The position numbers and the translations under genes were made by a program. Of a stretch of DNA of 64,000 bases, positions 17,645 to 24,974 are shown in pieces. Source of the DNA: Pustulibacterium marinum (GTDB lineage: Bacteria; Bacteroidota; Bacteroidia; Flavobacteriales; Flavobacteriaceae); contig NZ_FPBK01000001.1 in the NCBI RefSeq assembly GCF_900116665.1, forward strand, positions 310,001 through 374,000, read 5' to 3'. Within the stretch, counting starts at the first letter, position 1; every line of letters begins with the position of its first letter. Under the pieces are notes generated by a model, which was not told the origin of the DNA, ran no database searches, and saw only the letters and a program-made list of their open reading frames with translations.

Positions 17645-18255
17645 TACGAGTAATTTTGGCTGAAGACCATCAGGCACTTATCGACGGTATAAAGCTCTCT
17701 TTAGAATTTGAAGATAACGTAAATGTTATAGGAGAAGCGAATGACGGTGAAGCACTTGTATCTCTCGTAGATAAGTTGCGTCCCGAAGTTGTAATTACCG
17801 ATATTCGAATGCCCAAATGTGATGGAATTGCAGCTACCGAAAGAATCAAAGAAAAACATCCACACATAAAAGTCATAGCTTTTAGCATGTTTGATCAACC
17901 AGAGGCCGTAGAGCAAATGAAAAAAGCTGGAGCATCTGGTTACGTGCGAAAAAATTCTTCTTTAAAAATTTTATTGAAAGCTATTTATGCCGTGGCAGAG
18001 GGAAAATCTTTTTTTGATAATAAGATCATAGTAGGAAATGATGAGGTTATCAATGAAGAAATTATACTCTCTAGAAGAGAAGAGCAAATTTTAAAATTTG
18101 TAGGGGAAGGATTTACTTCCAATGAAATAGCAGAAAAACTGAGTATTGGTAAAAGTACAGTGGATACACATCGAAAAAATATTTTAAGAAAGATCAATGC
18201 GTACGGCAAAACAGATTTAATGCGGTATGCTATTGAGAGAAAATATGATTTCTAA
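17641..18255 (+). CDS. NarL/LuxR-type response regulator
   Basis: 204 residues. The receiver domain (about 1-120) has the acidic pair in AEDHQ, the phospho-acceptor aspartate in VVITDIRMPKCDG, and the conserved lysine in YVRKNSS. The C-terminal LuxR-type HTH (about 140-200) reads LSRREEQILKFVGEGFTSNEIAEKLSIG and then VDTHRKNILRKI. It is the cognate partner of the upstream kinase (4-base overlap). Its stop overlaps the convergent lpxH stop by 4 bases. Confidence 0.94.
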   Translation: MIRVILAEDHQALIDGIKLSLEFEDNVNVIGEANDGEALVSLVDKLRPEVVITDIRMPKCDGIAATERIKEKHPHIKVIAFSMFDQPEAVEQMKKAGASGYVRKNSSLKILLKAIYAVAEGKSFFDNKIIVGNDEVINEEIILSRREEQILKFVGEGFTSNEIAEKLSIGKSTVDTHRKNILRKINAYGKTDLMRYAIERKYDF

Positions 18256-19004
18256 TATTTTTTCAATTCTAATTTTTCGCCATCAAAAACGGCATAGGTG
18301 TAGTAAATAATCCAATCACCAAGATTTACATATTTAGATTGTTCATTCAACTGAATTTCCATAGGTAAATGGCGGTGACCAAATAAGAAATAATCGTAGT
18401 GGTTGGTGGCTAGTTTGCGTTTGCAATACTGTACCAGCCATTCGTTTTCTTCACCAAGGAATTTTACATCATCATCACCGGAAATCAATTTATTTTTGAC
18501 CGAAAGATATTGTGCCAGCTTTACTCCAATGTCCGGATGTAACCAACGAAAAAACCACTTTGCAACTGGATTGGTAAACACTTTTTTCATGCGTTTGTAC
18601 CCTTTATCACCAGGTCCTAAACCATCGCCATGACCTATAAAAAAAGAAGTGTCGTTGAAATGGAAAACTTTAGGTTTGTGATATACGGGAATATTTAGTT
18701 CGTCTTCAAAATAAGAATCCATCCATAAATCATGATTTCCTACAAAGAAATAAATAGGAATTCCAGCATCCGATATTTCAGCCAATTTTCCCAATACACG
18801 AACAAAACCTTTGGGTACTACGGTTTTATATTCAAACCAAAAATCAAACAAATCTCCTAACAGAAAGATAGCTGCAGCATCTTGTTTTACCTCGTCTAGC
18901 CATTGTACAAATTTATGTTCGCGCACCAAACTTTCTTCTTTAGTTGGCGCTCCTAAATGGTTATCCGACGAGAAATAGATTTTTTTACCCTTTGGTAATT
19001 GCAT
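18252..19004 (-). CDS. lpxH: UDP-2,3-diacylglucosamine diphosphatase (LpxH-like)
   Basis: A 250-residue calcineurin-like metallophosphatase. Motifs in order: SSDNHLG (variant of DxH), LGDLFDFWFEY (GDxxD), VGNHDLWM (GNHD), IGHGDGLGPGD (GH) and LFGHRHLP (GHxH). These fit LpxH, which removes UMP from UDP-diacylglucosamine in lipid A synthesis on the inner face of the inner membrane. The first metal motif has Asn between Asp and His instead of the more common Ile/Leu. It follows queD by 49 bases on the same strand. Confidence 0.9.
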   Translation of the reverse strand: MQLPKGKKIYFSSDNHLGAPTKEESLVREHKFVQWLDEVKQDAAAIFLLGDLFDFWFEYKTVVPKGFVRVLGKLAEISDAGIPIYFFVGNHDLWMDSYFEDELNIPVYHKPKVFHFNDTSFFIGHGDGLGPGDKGYKRMKKVFTNPVAKWFFRWLHPDIGVKLAQYLSVKNKLISGDDDVKFLGEENEWLVQYCKRKLATNHYDYFLFGHRHLPMEIQLNEQSKYVNLGDWIIYYTYAVFDGEKLELKKY

Positions 19005-19053
19005 GCTTTTGGTTTATGGCTGTAAATATACTTGTTTTTTTGAAGTGCAAATT

Positions 19054-19503
19054 TTAGTTGTCGCTAGCAAACCATTCGGCATAGGACGACTCGGTTTCCT
19101 GTAATTTTAAAGCAAATAGTTTGATGTTTTCAGGTAATCTATCAGCTATTTTTTTAGCAAAATCAATTACCATCATTTCACTGGTAGGTTGATAATCTAC
19201 CAGTAAAACATTGTGTCCGCGAGTAGAAAGTTCATGCGCCAACTCTACATGTGGTGTATTTTTGTTAAAAACTGTAGCATGGTCAAAAACATCTACAATT
19301 TCTTCTTTCACTATTTTTTTCAAATCCCCAAAGTCAATTACCATTCCGTATTTTACGTTGTTGTTGTCGCTGATAGGAGATCCTATAACGGTTACCGACA
19401 ACTTATAGCTGTGTCCGTGCACGTTTTTACATTTTCCGTCATAGCCGTATAATGCATGTCCGGTTTCAAAGCTAAATTGTTTGGTAATTCTAATGGTACT
19501 CAT
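19054..19503 (-). CDS. queD: 6-carboxytetrahydropterin synthase / PTPS-like protein
   Basis: 149 residues from ATG 19503 (MSTIRITKQFSFETGHAL); an upstream in-frame ATG at 19524 would add seven residues. The zinc histidines appear in FETGHAL and NVHGHSY, and the active-site cysteine in GYDGKCKN. MVIDFGDLKKIV and PTSEMMVIDFAKKI are strong QueD/PTPS signatures. QueD converts 7,8-dihydroneopterin triphosphate to 6-carboxytetrahydropterin on the queuosine path. No other queuosine genes are nearby, so a pterin role is the alternative. Confidence 0.9.
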   Translation of the reverse strand: MSTIRITKQFSFETGHALYGYDGKCKNVHGHSYKLSVTVIGSPISDNNNVKYGMVIDFGDLKKIVKEEIVDVFDHATVFNKNTPHVELAHELSTRGHNVLLVDYQPTSEMMVIDFAKKIADRLPENIKLFALKLQETESSYAEWFASDN

Positions 19504-19543
19504 GGCGTTTCTAAATTTGTGCAAAGGTACACAATCTAGCTCT

Positions 19544-19927
19544 TTATTGTACTAATTGGTTGAATAAGCTATTTAGAGTTGCTGATAAATCACTGCTAAA
19601 ACCGGTATGGGGTCTAGAGGTTTGTATGCAAGAGCTTCTTACGGCTGTTAACCAACGAAACCTGTCGGCCAAATCCATTTCACCAATGCGGCCGCCTTCT
19701 TTAGTTCCTTTACATATTTTCTGAAACGATTGTAGGTTTTTTTCAAACATGTCTACATCGGCTTCTTTGTCAAACAGCATTATTTTTGCTGTATTAAGCT
19801 TGTATTGAACTGCCAGAAACTTTTGTCGTTTACAGAATAGAATAATCCCGGTATTCACGAATTCTTCTCGTTCTACCTTAGGTACAATTCGGATGACTGC
19901 GTATTCATATAAGTGTTTTTCGGGCAT
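19544..19927 (-). CDS. DUF3037 family protein
   Basis: 127 residues, cytoplasmic. YEYAVIRIVPKVEREEFVNTGIILFC is the hallmark of DUF3037, and DRFRWLTAVRSSCIQTSRPHTG is its second conserved block. The function is unknown. The start codon lies inside the 3' end of the HipA-like kinase gene (23-base overlap), so the two are translationally coupled. This DUF3037/HipA-like pairing occurs in many genomes and suggests a shared, still undefined role. Confidence 0.88.
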   Translation of the reverse strand: MPEKHLYEYAVIRIVPKVEREEFVNTGIILFCKRQKFLAVQYKLNTAKIMLFDKEADVDMFEKNLQSFQKICKGTKEGGRIGEMDLADRFRWLTAVRSSCIQTSRPHTGFSSDLSATLNSLFNQLVQ

Positions 19928-20699
19928 CTTGAGCTTCTTTTACAAAAATTTCTGAATGAGCAACACGGCGTATTAAAAACTGCGCATATACTTCGCGCAT
20001 GCTGTCGGGCGTTTCCGATTCGTCTGGAGATACCAACCACGCATCCGGAATCAAGTTCACAATGGTTCGTAAAGCTTCTTCGGTAAGCATATTTTTAAAT
20101 TTTGCATCTGCTGCTGCTAACTGAGAGGCTTGTGGCAACAATACATGGTCCTTGATAAATGCAAACGGACTTAACGCATGCTTTTCCCAATTTACCCAAG
20201 AGTGGTGAAAAAAGAATGATGCACCATGGTCTATCAACCACAATTCTTTATGCCACATTAGCATATTGGTGTTTTTAAACGTACGGTCTACATTGGTAAT
20301 CAACGCATCGAGCCACACAATTTCTGAGGCTGTTTCAGCATCTACTTCCATCACTAACGGATCGTAATTAATAGCGCCCGATAAAAAATGAAGCGCTAAA
20401 TTAAGCCCTTGACTGCCTTGCAATAAATCCTGAATTTCTTCATCTCCCTCGGTTCTTCCAAAGGCTTCGTCCAATTCGGCATATACAAGTTCCGGAATTT
20501 TAAATCCTAACAAACGGGCAATTTCGCCTCCTAATAATTCGGCAATCAAAGCTTTTTCCTGGTGGCCTGCTCCTCTGAATTTTACAACGTATTTAAAACC
20601 GTCGTCAGCATCGGCAAGTGCAGGCAAAGAACCGCCTTCGCGCAGCGCTAAAATATAGCGCATTACTTGTACGGTGCGTAGTGGAGTAGTTGCGTGCAT
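19905..20699 (-). CDS. HipA-like kinase-fold protein
   Basis: 264 residues from ATG 20699 (MHATTPLRTVQVMRY). An upstream in-frame ATG at 20735 would add twelve residues from the promoter region and is disfavoured. The kinase-like core shows a lysine in YVVKFRGAG, a catalytic-loop-like VDRTFKNTNML (Asp and Asn) and an LWLIDHGASFFF metal-binding Asp, as in HipA. It is shorter than HipA (about 440) and lacks the N-terminal HipA subdomain. No HipB-type antitoxin gene is adjacent. It may phosphorylate a protein or be a remodelled kinase; the target is unknown. Confidence 0.8.
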   Translation of the reverse strand: MHATTPLRTVQVMRYILALREGGSLPALADADDGFKYVVKFRGAGHQEKALIAELLGGEIARLLGFKIPELVYAELDEAFGRTEGDEEIQDLLQGSQGLNLALHFLSGAINYDPLVMEVDAETASEIVWLDALITNVDRTFKNTNMLMWHKELWLIDHGASFFFHHSWVNWEKHALSPFAFIKDHVLLPQASQLAAADAKFKNMLTEEALRTIVNLIPDAWLVSPDESETPDSMREVYAQFLIRRVAHSEIFVKEAQDARKTLI

Positions 20700-20749
20700 T
20701 TTTTTTGAATAAAAAGCAAATGTACTAAAAAACATATCCCTAAATAAGA

Positions 20750-20757
20750 TACATTTG
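20750..20757 (+). promoter_or_regulatory. Candidate -7 box for the 2OG-Fe(II) oxygenase gene
   Basis: TACATTTG is a full match to TAnnTTTG and lies 24 bases before the TTG codon at 20782. The predicted start site near 20764 supports translation starting at or just after 20782. No clear TTG -33 element is seen. Confidence 0.5.
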
Positions 20758-20781
20758 CGCGTTTATTTTTTTGACATATAG

Positions 20782-21429
20782 TTGATAGTAGAAGAACTGT
20801 TTGAGCAATTGGATTTCGTTGAAAATCCGTGCTACGAAAAAGTGATTTCCGACCTGTTAGCCCAGCAATACAGTGTTGTTGATGATTTTTTTACTACGGA
20901 GCAAATAGTAGCGCTTCGTAACTCTTTGTTGCATAAACACGAAGAAGATGCTTTTAAAAAGGCAGCGATAGGCAACAAAGTGAATGAAAATATTTTGAAA
21001 TCGGTTCGTGGCGATTTTATTTTATGGCTGAATGAGGCAGAAGCAAACTTAGCAGAAACTTCATTTTTTGAAAAAGTGAACGATTTTATTCAGTATATGA
21101 ATAGAACTTGTTTTATGGGAATTTTGCACAAAGAATTTCATTATGCATTGTATCCGGAAGGCACTTTTTATAAGCGACATTTAGATACTTTTCAGAACGA
21201 TGATCGCCGTAAACTTTCGATAGTTTGTTATTTAAATGAAGAAGATTGGCAACCTGAATATGGTGGCGAATTGGTCATCTATACCGAAGAAAATGGTGCT
21301 GAGGTTGAAAAAGTCTTCTATCCTTTTCCAGGTCGTGTTGTGATTTTTGAAAGTCAAATTTTGGAACACGAAGTAAAACCGGTAAAGCAACCTCGTTTGA
21401 GCATCACCGGTTGGTTGAAAACAAGATAA
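20782..21429 (+). CDS. 2-oxoglutarate/Fe(II)-dependent oxygenase, prolyl-hydroxylase-like
   Basis: 215 residues. The double-stranded beta-helix core has the iron triad HxD...H: YKRHLDTF and QILEHEVKP, plus the 2-oxoglutarate-binding arginine in KQPRLSITGW. GRVVIFESQ and YGGELVIY are typical of the prolyl 4-hydroxylase/Tpa1-like branch. The frame has no ATG before about residue 113, so translation must begin at a non-ATG codon. The TTG at 20782, directly after an in-frame stop, is the best candidate. It is divergent from the HipA-like gene and the substrate is unknown. Confidence 0.85.
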   Translation: MIVEELFEQLDFVENPCYEKVISDLLAQQYSVVDDFFTTEQIVALRNSLLHKHEEDAFKKAAIGNKVNENILKSVRGDFILWLNEAEANLAETSFFEKVNDFIQYMNRTCFMGILHKEFHYALYPEGTFYKRHLDTFQNDDRRKLSIVCYLNEEDWQPEYGGELVIYTEENGAEVEKVFYPFPGRVVIFESQILEHEVKPVKQPRLSITGWLKTR

Positions 21430-21609
21430 TTAGCTGTTTTTATTTCTATTTTTCATATAAGAAAACAAGAGATAAGCAAAAGCAGCCAATACAATGAGCG
21501 GCAATAAATAACCTATAAGCACCCCGATGGCATAACCGTTGTCGGGTGCATTTTTTAGTTTTTCTTCTACCACATTTTCTTGAAGTAGTAGGATAAGCAG
21601 AGAATTCAT
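21430..21609 (-). CDS. Small single-span membrane protein, unknown function
   Basis: A 59-residue ORF beginning MNSLLILLLQENVVEE, with one clear membrane helix (about 28-51; AIGVLIGYLLPLIVLAAFAY) and a basic tail KNRNKNS. It starts 3 bases after the stop of the crotonase gene on the same strand, so it is almost surely cotranscribed. Its stop abuts the convergent oxygenase stop with no gap. No family is recognised. The tight fit between two genes and the clean helix support it being real. Confidence 0.6.
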   Translation of the reverse strand: MNSLLILLLQENVVEEKLKNAPDNGYAIGVLIGYLLPLIVLAAFAYLLFSYMKNRNKNS

Positions 21610-21612
21610 GTA

Positions 21613-22368
21613 TTATTTTTTAAATTTTGAAAGTGCTTTTTTAGTTTCTTCAGATAACGCCAATCTACCGGAAATTTCAGCATTGTCATACAGTAATTCT
21701 TCCCAGTCTTCAGTTCCTTTCCAAAGTGTGTGTTTCATAGCACGCAATGCCTTGCGCGCATAGGTGTTTAGTTTTTCGGCAAGTTCTTGTGTAGCTTGAT
21801 CAAGACTTTCGGTATCTGGTAAAACCTGTGTGTACAAACCTGTTTCTTTTGCCCACTGTGCAGTTTTCCATTCATGAGCATTGAGTGTAATATCAGCCAA
21901 TGCAGTTTTGCCAATTTTACGATCAACCGCAGGAGCAATTACAAACGGCCCTATTCCAATAGTAAATTCTGATAATTTAATGGAAGCTTTTTCTGTAGCT
22001 AAAACATAGTCGCAAGCCGCAATCAAACCAACACCACCGCCAACAGCTTTTCCTTGTACTTTACCAATAATTAATTTGGTACATGTACGCATGGCGTTGA
22101 GTACATTTGCAAAACCGCTAAAAAATGCTTTTCCGTCTTCAATAGTTTCAATAGCTACCAATTCATCAAACGAAGCACCTGCACAAAAGGCTCTATCGCC
22201 TTCACTCTCCAAAATGATTACCGAAATAGATTTGTTCAAAGATAGCTTATGAAATGTATCTGTAAGTTCTTGTAATAACGCTGATGGAAACGAATTACTT
22301 GCCGGATGCCCAAAAGTAACCGTGGCAATATTTTCTTGAATAGTAGTTTTTATAGATCCTGTTTGCAT
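21613..22368 (-). CDS. Enoyl-CoA hydratase/isomerase family protein
   Basis: 251 residues from ATG 22368 (MQTGSIKTTIQ); a start at 22389 would add seven residues. It has the crotonase fold with an oxyanion-hole segment DRAFCAGASFDEL and the second segment GKAVGGGVGLIAACDYV. One catalytic glutamate position (after GGG) is occupied by VG instead of the usual Glu, while the second (LSEFTIGIGPF) keeps Glu. It may therefore act as an isomerase or on an unusual acyl-CoA, not as a standard hydratase. It is followed by a small membrane protein gene. Confidence 0.88.
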   Translation of the reverse strand: MQTGSIKTTIQENIATVTFGHPASNSFPSALLQELTDTFHKLSLNKSISVIILESEGDRAFCAGASFDELVAIETIEDGKAFFSGFANVLNAMRTCTKLIIGKVQGKAVGGGVGLIAACDYVLATEKASIKLSEFTIGIGPFVIAPAVDRKIGKTALADITLNAHEWKTAQWAKETGLYTQVLPDTESLDQATQELAEKLNTYARKALRAMKHTLWKGTEDWEELLYDNAEISGRLALSEETKKALSKFKK

Positions 22369-22408
22369 AAGAAAGGGGTTTGTCTTCAAAAATAAACAAT
22401 AATTTTAG

Positions 22409-23740
22409 TTAAGAAGCATGTAAATATTTTCTTCTGAATTGCCATACAGGTCCGGCAGAACGAATCAGCATCCAAACGGTAAAAGCAATCCAGATTCCAT
22501 ATAATTCTAAACCAGTATAATAGGTGATTAAAAGTGTTGGGATAAAACCGAAAGTAGTTGCAATGATCAGTAAGTTTCTTAGAAACTTTGCTTCTCCCAA
22601 ACCTTTAAAAATTCCATCAAACATAAACGCGACTGCATTGATAGGCTGCATAGCTAGCACAATCCAGAATACCGAAGTGAATTTTGATAAAACGTCTGTA
22701 TCTTTATTGAAAAGCAATCCAATATTTTCATAGAAAACACCACAAATCAACATTAAAATTATAGCGATTACAATAGCGTATTTGCAAATATCCAAAGCTA
22801 AATTCCACAATTTTTGATAGGCTTTCTCACCCAGTAATTTTCCTGAGATGGCATTTCCTGCGTTGGCATATCCGTCAATAAAAAATGAGAAAAATAGCCA
22901 AATGTTCATTAAGATGCTTTGAGCCGCAATGGTATTTTTTCCGTAAATAGTAGCAAATCTGTTGGCTAAAACCATAGCCACATTCAAGAAAAAAGTTCGT
23001 ACAAATAAATTCAAACTCATCAATACCAAAGGTTTTAAGTTGGGATTGATATTTTTACTCAGGCGAAAGCCAAAAGGTGTTTTCTTTAAGTAGAAATAAA
23101 TGGCCATGCAAAACATAACCAATTGAGCCAAAACGCAAGCAATAGCTGCCCCTTTCAAATGCATGGCAGGGATAAAATCTTCAATACCATAAACCAAAGC
23201 AAAGTCAAGCGCTACATTCACTAGAGCGCCAACAAGGCTGCATAACATTGCCCACAAGGTATTTTGCATTCCTCTAAAAACCCCAAATAAAGCAAAAGTG
23301 ATAAGCGTAAGTGGATATCCAATGGCTCTTATGACGTAATACTCTTTGGCGTATTTCAAAATGCGACCATCAGCTTCAAAAATTCCAGAGAAAATAAATT
23401 CCGAAAAAGTGACTGTAATCACATATAAAAAAATACTCAAAGCCAAGTTCATGAGTATTGCTTGAGGAACCAGCGTTTTTACCGCATGCAACCGATGTTC
23501 TCCTAAATGTCGGGCTACAGTGGCTGAGATGGCGGTTTTGGTTTGAGCTAAAATCCAGATAAGTGCCGAAAGAAAAGAACCTACAATTCCGGCGGCGGCA
23601 AGTGCTTCTACAGAGTTGTCATCAACATTTCCAATCACGGCAGTATCTGTAAGCGAAATCAATGGTTCTGCTATACCCGCAAAAATTGCAGGAATGGCAA
23701 GCTGGTTGATTTCTTTGAAAGTGACTTTAACCTGTTTCAT
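22409..23740 (-). CDS. MATE family efflux transporter, DinF-like
   Basis: 443 residues with about twelve hydrophobic segments. The N-terminal LAIPAIFAGIAEPLISLTDTAVIG is the DinF-branch signature of MATE pumps, which export drugs or metabolites by Na+ or H+ antiport across the inner membrane. FRGMQNTLWAMLCSLVGALVNVALD and FDGIFKGLGEAKFLRNLL are the matching repeats in the two halves. It is 40 bases upstream of the crotonase gene and probably heads that transcript. Confidence 0.92.
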   Translation of the reverse strand: MKQVKVTFKEINQLAIPAIFAGIAEPLISLTDTAVIGNVDDNSVEALAAAGIVGSFLSALIWILAQTKTAISATVARHLGEHRLHAVKTLVPQAILMNLALSIFLYVITVTFSEFIFSGIFEADGRILKYAKEYYVIRAIGYPLTLITFALFGVFRGMQNTLWAMLCSLVGALVNVALDFALVYGIEDFIPAMHLKGAAIACVLAQLVMFCMAIYFYLKKTPFGFRLSKNINPNLKPLVLMSLNLFVRTFFLNVAMVLANRFATIYGKNTIAAQSILMNIWLFFSFFIDGYANAGNAISGKLLGEKAYQKLWNLALDICKYAIVIAIILMLICGVFYENIGLLFNKDTDVLSKFTSVFWIVLAMQPINAVAFMFDGIFKGLGEAKFLRNLLIIATTFGFIPTLLITYYTGLELYGIWIAFTVWMLIRSAGPVWQFRRKYLHAS

Positions 23741-23842
23741 TTGGGCAAAGTTCGGTATAATGCTCGAAAGTGAAAAGCAGAAAAGTTATTCAGCATAGAA
23801 ATCAAAAAATAAATGCTATTTTTAAGGAAACACAAATGGTTT

Positions 23843-24640
23843 ATGAAAAATATTTTGGTTCCTATAGGCACTTCTGAAAATGCTGTGCATACGTTGCAAT
23901 ACGCCGTAGATTTTGCTAAAGATTTTATAGCAGATGTGTATGTGATGCAAGCATACACAGTTTTGGCTACCATGGGTATGAACTCAAATGTGCATGAAAA
24001 AGTGGCGCAAAGTAGTAGCGGCCAGATGGAGGAAGTTATAGCTCAAATAGATTCAAAGGGGGTACAAATAAAAATTCTTACGTATGAAGGAAGTGTGCTT
24101 GAAGCTATAGCCGCTGCGGACAAGGAATTAAAGCTAGATTTGATCATCATGGAACCAAAAAGTACCGATATTCGAGATGAATTATACCTTGGTAAAACTT
24201 CGGGTAGTATTATCAAACAAACCGATATTCCTGCATTGATAGTTCCTGAAGGATGCGCATACGAATCCATGAATTTAATTCTCACTGCTTTTAAATCGGG
24301 CATCGTTAAAAATAGAAGCACGTTGGCTAGATTGAAAGAGATAAAAGAAAAGTTTGATGCTCAAGTAACTTTGCTATTAGTGAAAACTCCGGGATACGAG
24401 GAAGAAGACCTTGTCATTGATTCCGGACTTAAAGAACTCAGTACCGAAGTATTGAAAACCGATAACGCGACTACTTTTCAAGGAGTTTTAGAGCATTTTC
24501 AATCGGTGAATCCAAAGCTTTTATGTGTGTTTCGAAGAAAGCGTGGATTTTTTTCCAAATTGTTAGAAAAAAACGTAATATTGAAGCGCGATTTTCACTG
24601 CAGTATTCCATTACTTGTGCTTAGTGTGAAAAAGTACTAG
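23843..24640 (+). CDS. Universal stress protein (tandem UspA-like)
   Basis: 265 residues from ATG 23843 (MKNILVPIGTSENAVHTL); an upstream ATG at 23813 is less likely. The first Usp domain is recognisable (about 1-135): VPIGTSENA, VMQAYTV, LDLIIMEPKS and ALIVPEGC, although the usual ATP-binding GxxG pattern is only partly kept (LGKTSGSIIKQ). The second half (about 140-265) is a diverged domain ending in FHCSIPLLVLS. This tandem form is common in Flavobacteriia and is cytoplasmic; the stress signal is unknown. Confidence 0.85.
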   Translation: MKNILVPIGTSENAVHTLQYAVDFAKDFIADVYVMQAYTVLATMGMNSNVHEKVAQSSSGQMEEVIAQIDSKGVQIKILTYEGSVLEAIAAADKELKLDLIIMEPKSTDIRDELYLGKTSGSIIKQTDIPALIVPEGCAYESMNLILTAFKSGIVKNRSTLARLKEIKEKFDAQVTLLLVKTPGYEEEDLVIDSGLKELSTEVLKTDNATTFQGVLEHFQSVNPKLLCVFRRKRGFFSKLLEKNVILKRDFHCSIPLLVLSVKKY

Positions 24641-24649
24641 AATAGTTTT

Positions 24650-24723
24650 GGGGATGTAGCTCAGCTGGCTAGAGCGCTTGACTGGCAGTCAAGAGGTCGT
24701 GGGTTCGACTCCCATCTTCTCCA
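24650..24723 (+). tRNA. tRNA-Ala (anticodon GGC)
   Basis: A 74-base cloverleaf. The acceptor stem GGGGATG pairs with CTTCTCC (with the alanine identity G3-T70 wobble and a T-T mismatch at 6-67), the D-stem is GCTC/GAGC, the anticodon stem CTTGA/TCAAG holds loop CTGGCAG, and the T-arm is GTGGG-TTCGACT-CCCAT. A73 is present and CCA is not encoded. Its 3' end (CTTCTCCAC) is repeated at 28324-28332 and may be the attachment site of the element that follows. Confidence 0.96.
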
Positions 24724-24746
24724 CTAAAACGATTACAAGACAAATC

Positions 24747-24783
24747 AAAATCCCGCAAAACACCAGTGTTTACGGGATTTTTT
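24747..24783 (+). terminator. Terminator downstream of tRNA-Ala
   Basis: The stem AAAATCCCG / CGGGATTTT (with the T run continuing to 24783) encloses a further AAACAC / GTGTTT inner pairing. It starts 24 bases after the tRNA 3' end. Confidence 0.8.
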
Positions 24784-24821
24784 ATTTTTTATGAATTCAT
24801 CTGATAGCAATTGAAAGCATA

Positions 24822-24877
24822 AAAAAAGGGGGCTATTCGGGGGCTATGCGTTTTTCAAAAAAATAGCCCCCTTTTTT
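24822..24877. repeat. GGGGGCTAT repeat cluster before the integrase
   Basis: A 15-bp perfect inverted repeat, AAAAAAGGGGGCTAT (24822-24836) and its complement (24863-24877), with a second direct copy GGGGGCTAT inside the loop (24839-24847), exactly 11 bp after the first. A near copy, GGGGGCGAT (24965-24973), touches the integrase start codon. The structure can fold as a terminator, or the copies can be recombinase arm-type binding sites. G runs like this stand out in AT-rich DNA. Confidence 0.6.
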
Positions 24878-24974
24878 CTTCAGATAGCTTGATTTTACTG
24901 TAGCTCACAAGATTTCTTTAACATTTATAAAATATTGATTTTATACCTTTAAAAGGAATTAAAAGGGGGCGATT

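Noticed and set aside
19905-20699. HipA-like gene as the toxin of a HipBA system
   Set aside because: No small helix-turn-helix antitoxin gene is adjacent, and the protein lacks the N-terminal HipA subdomain; the neighbour is DUF3037.
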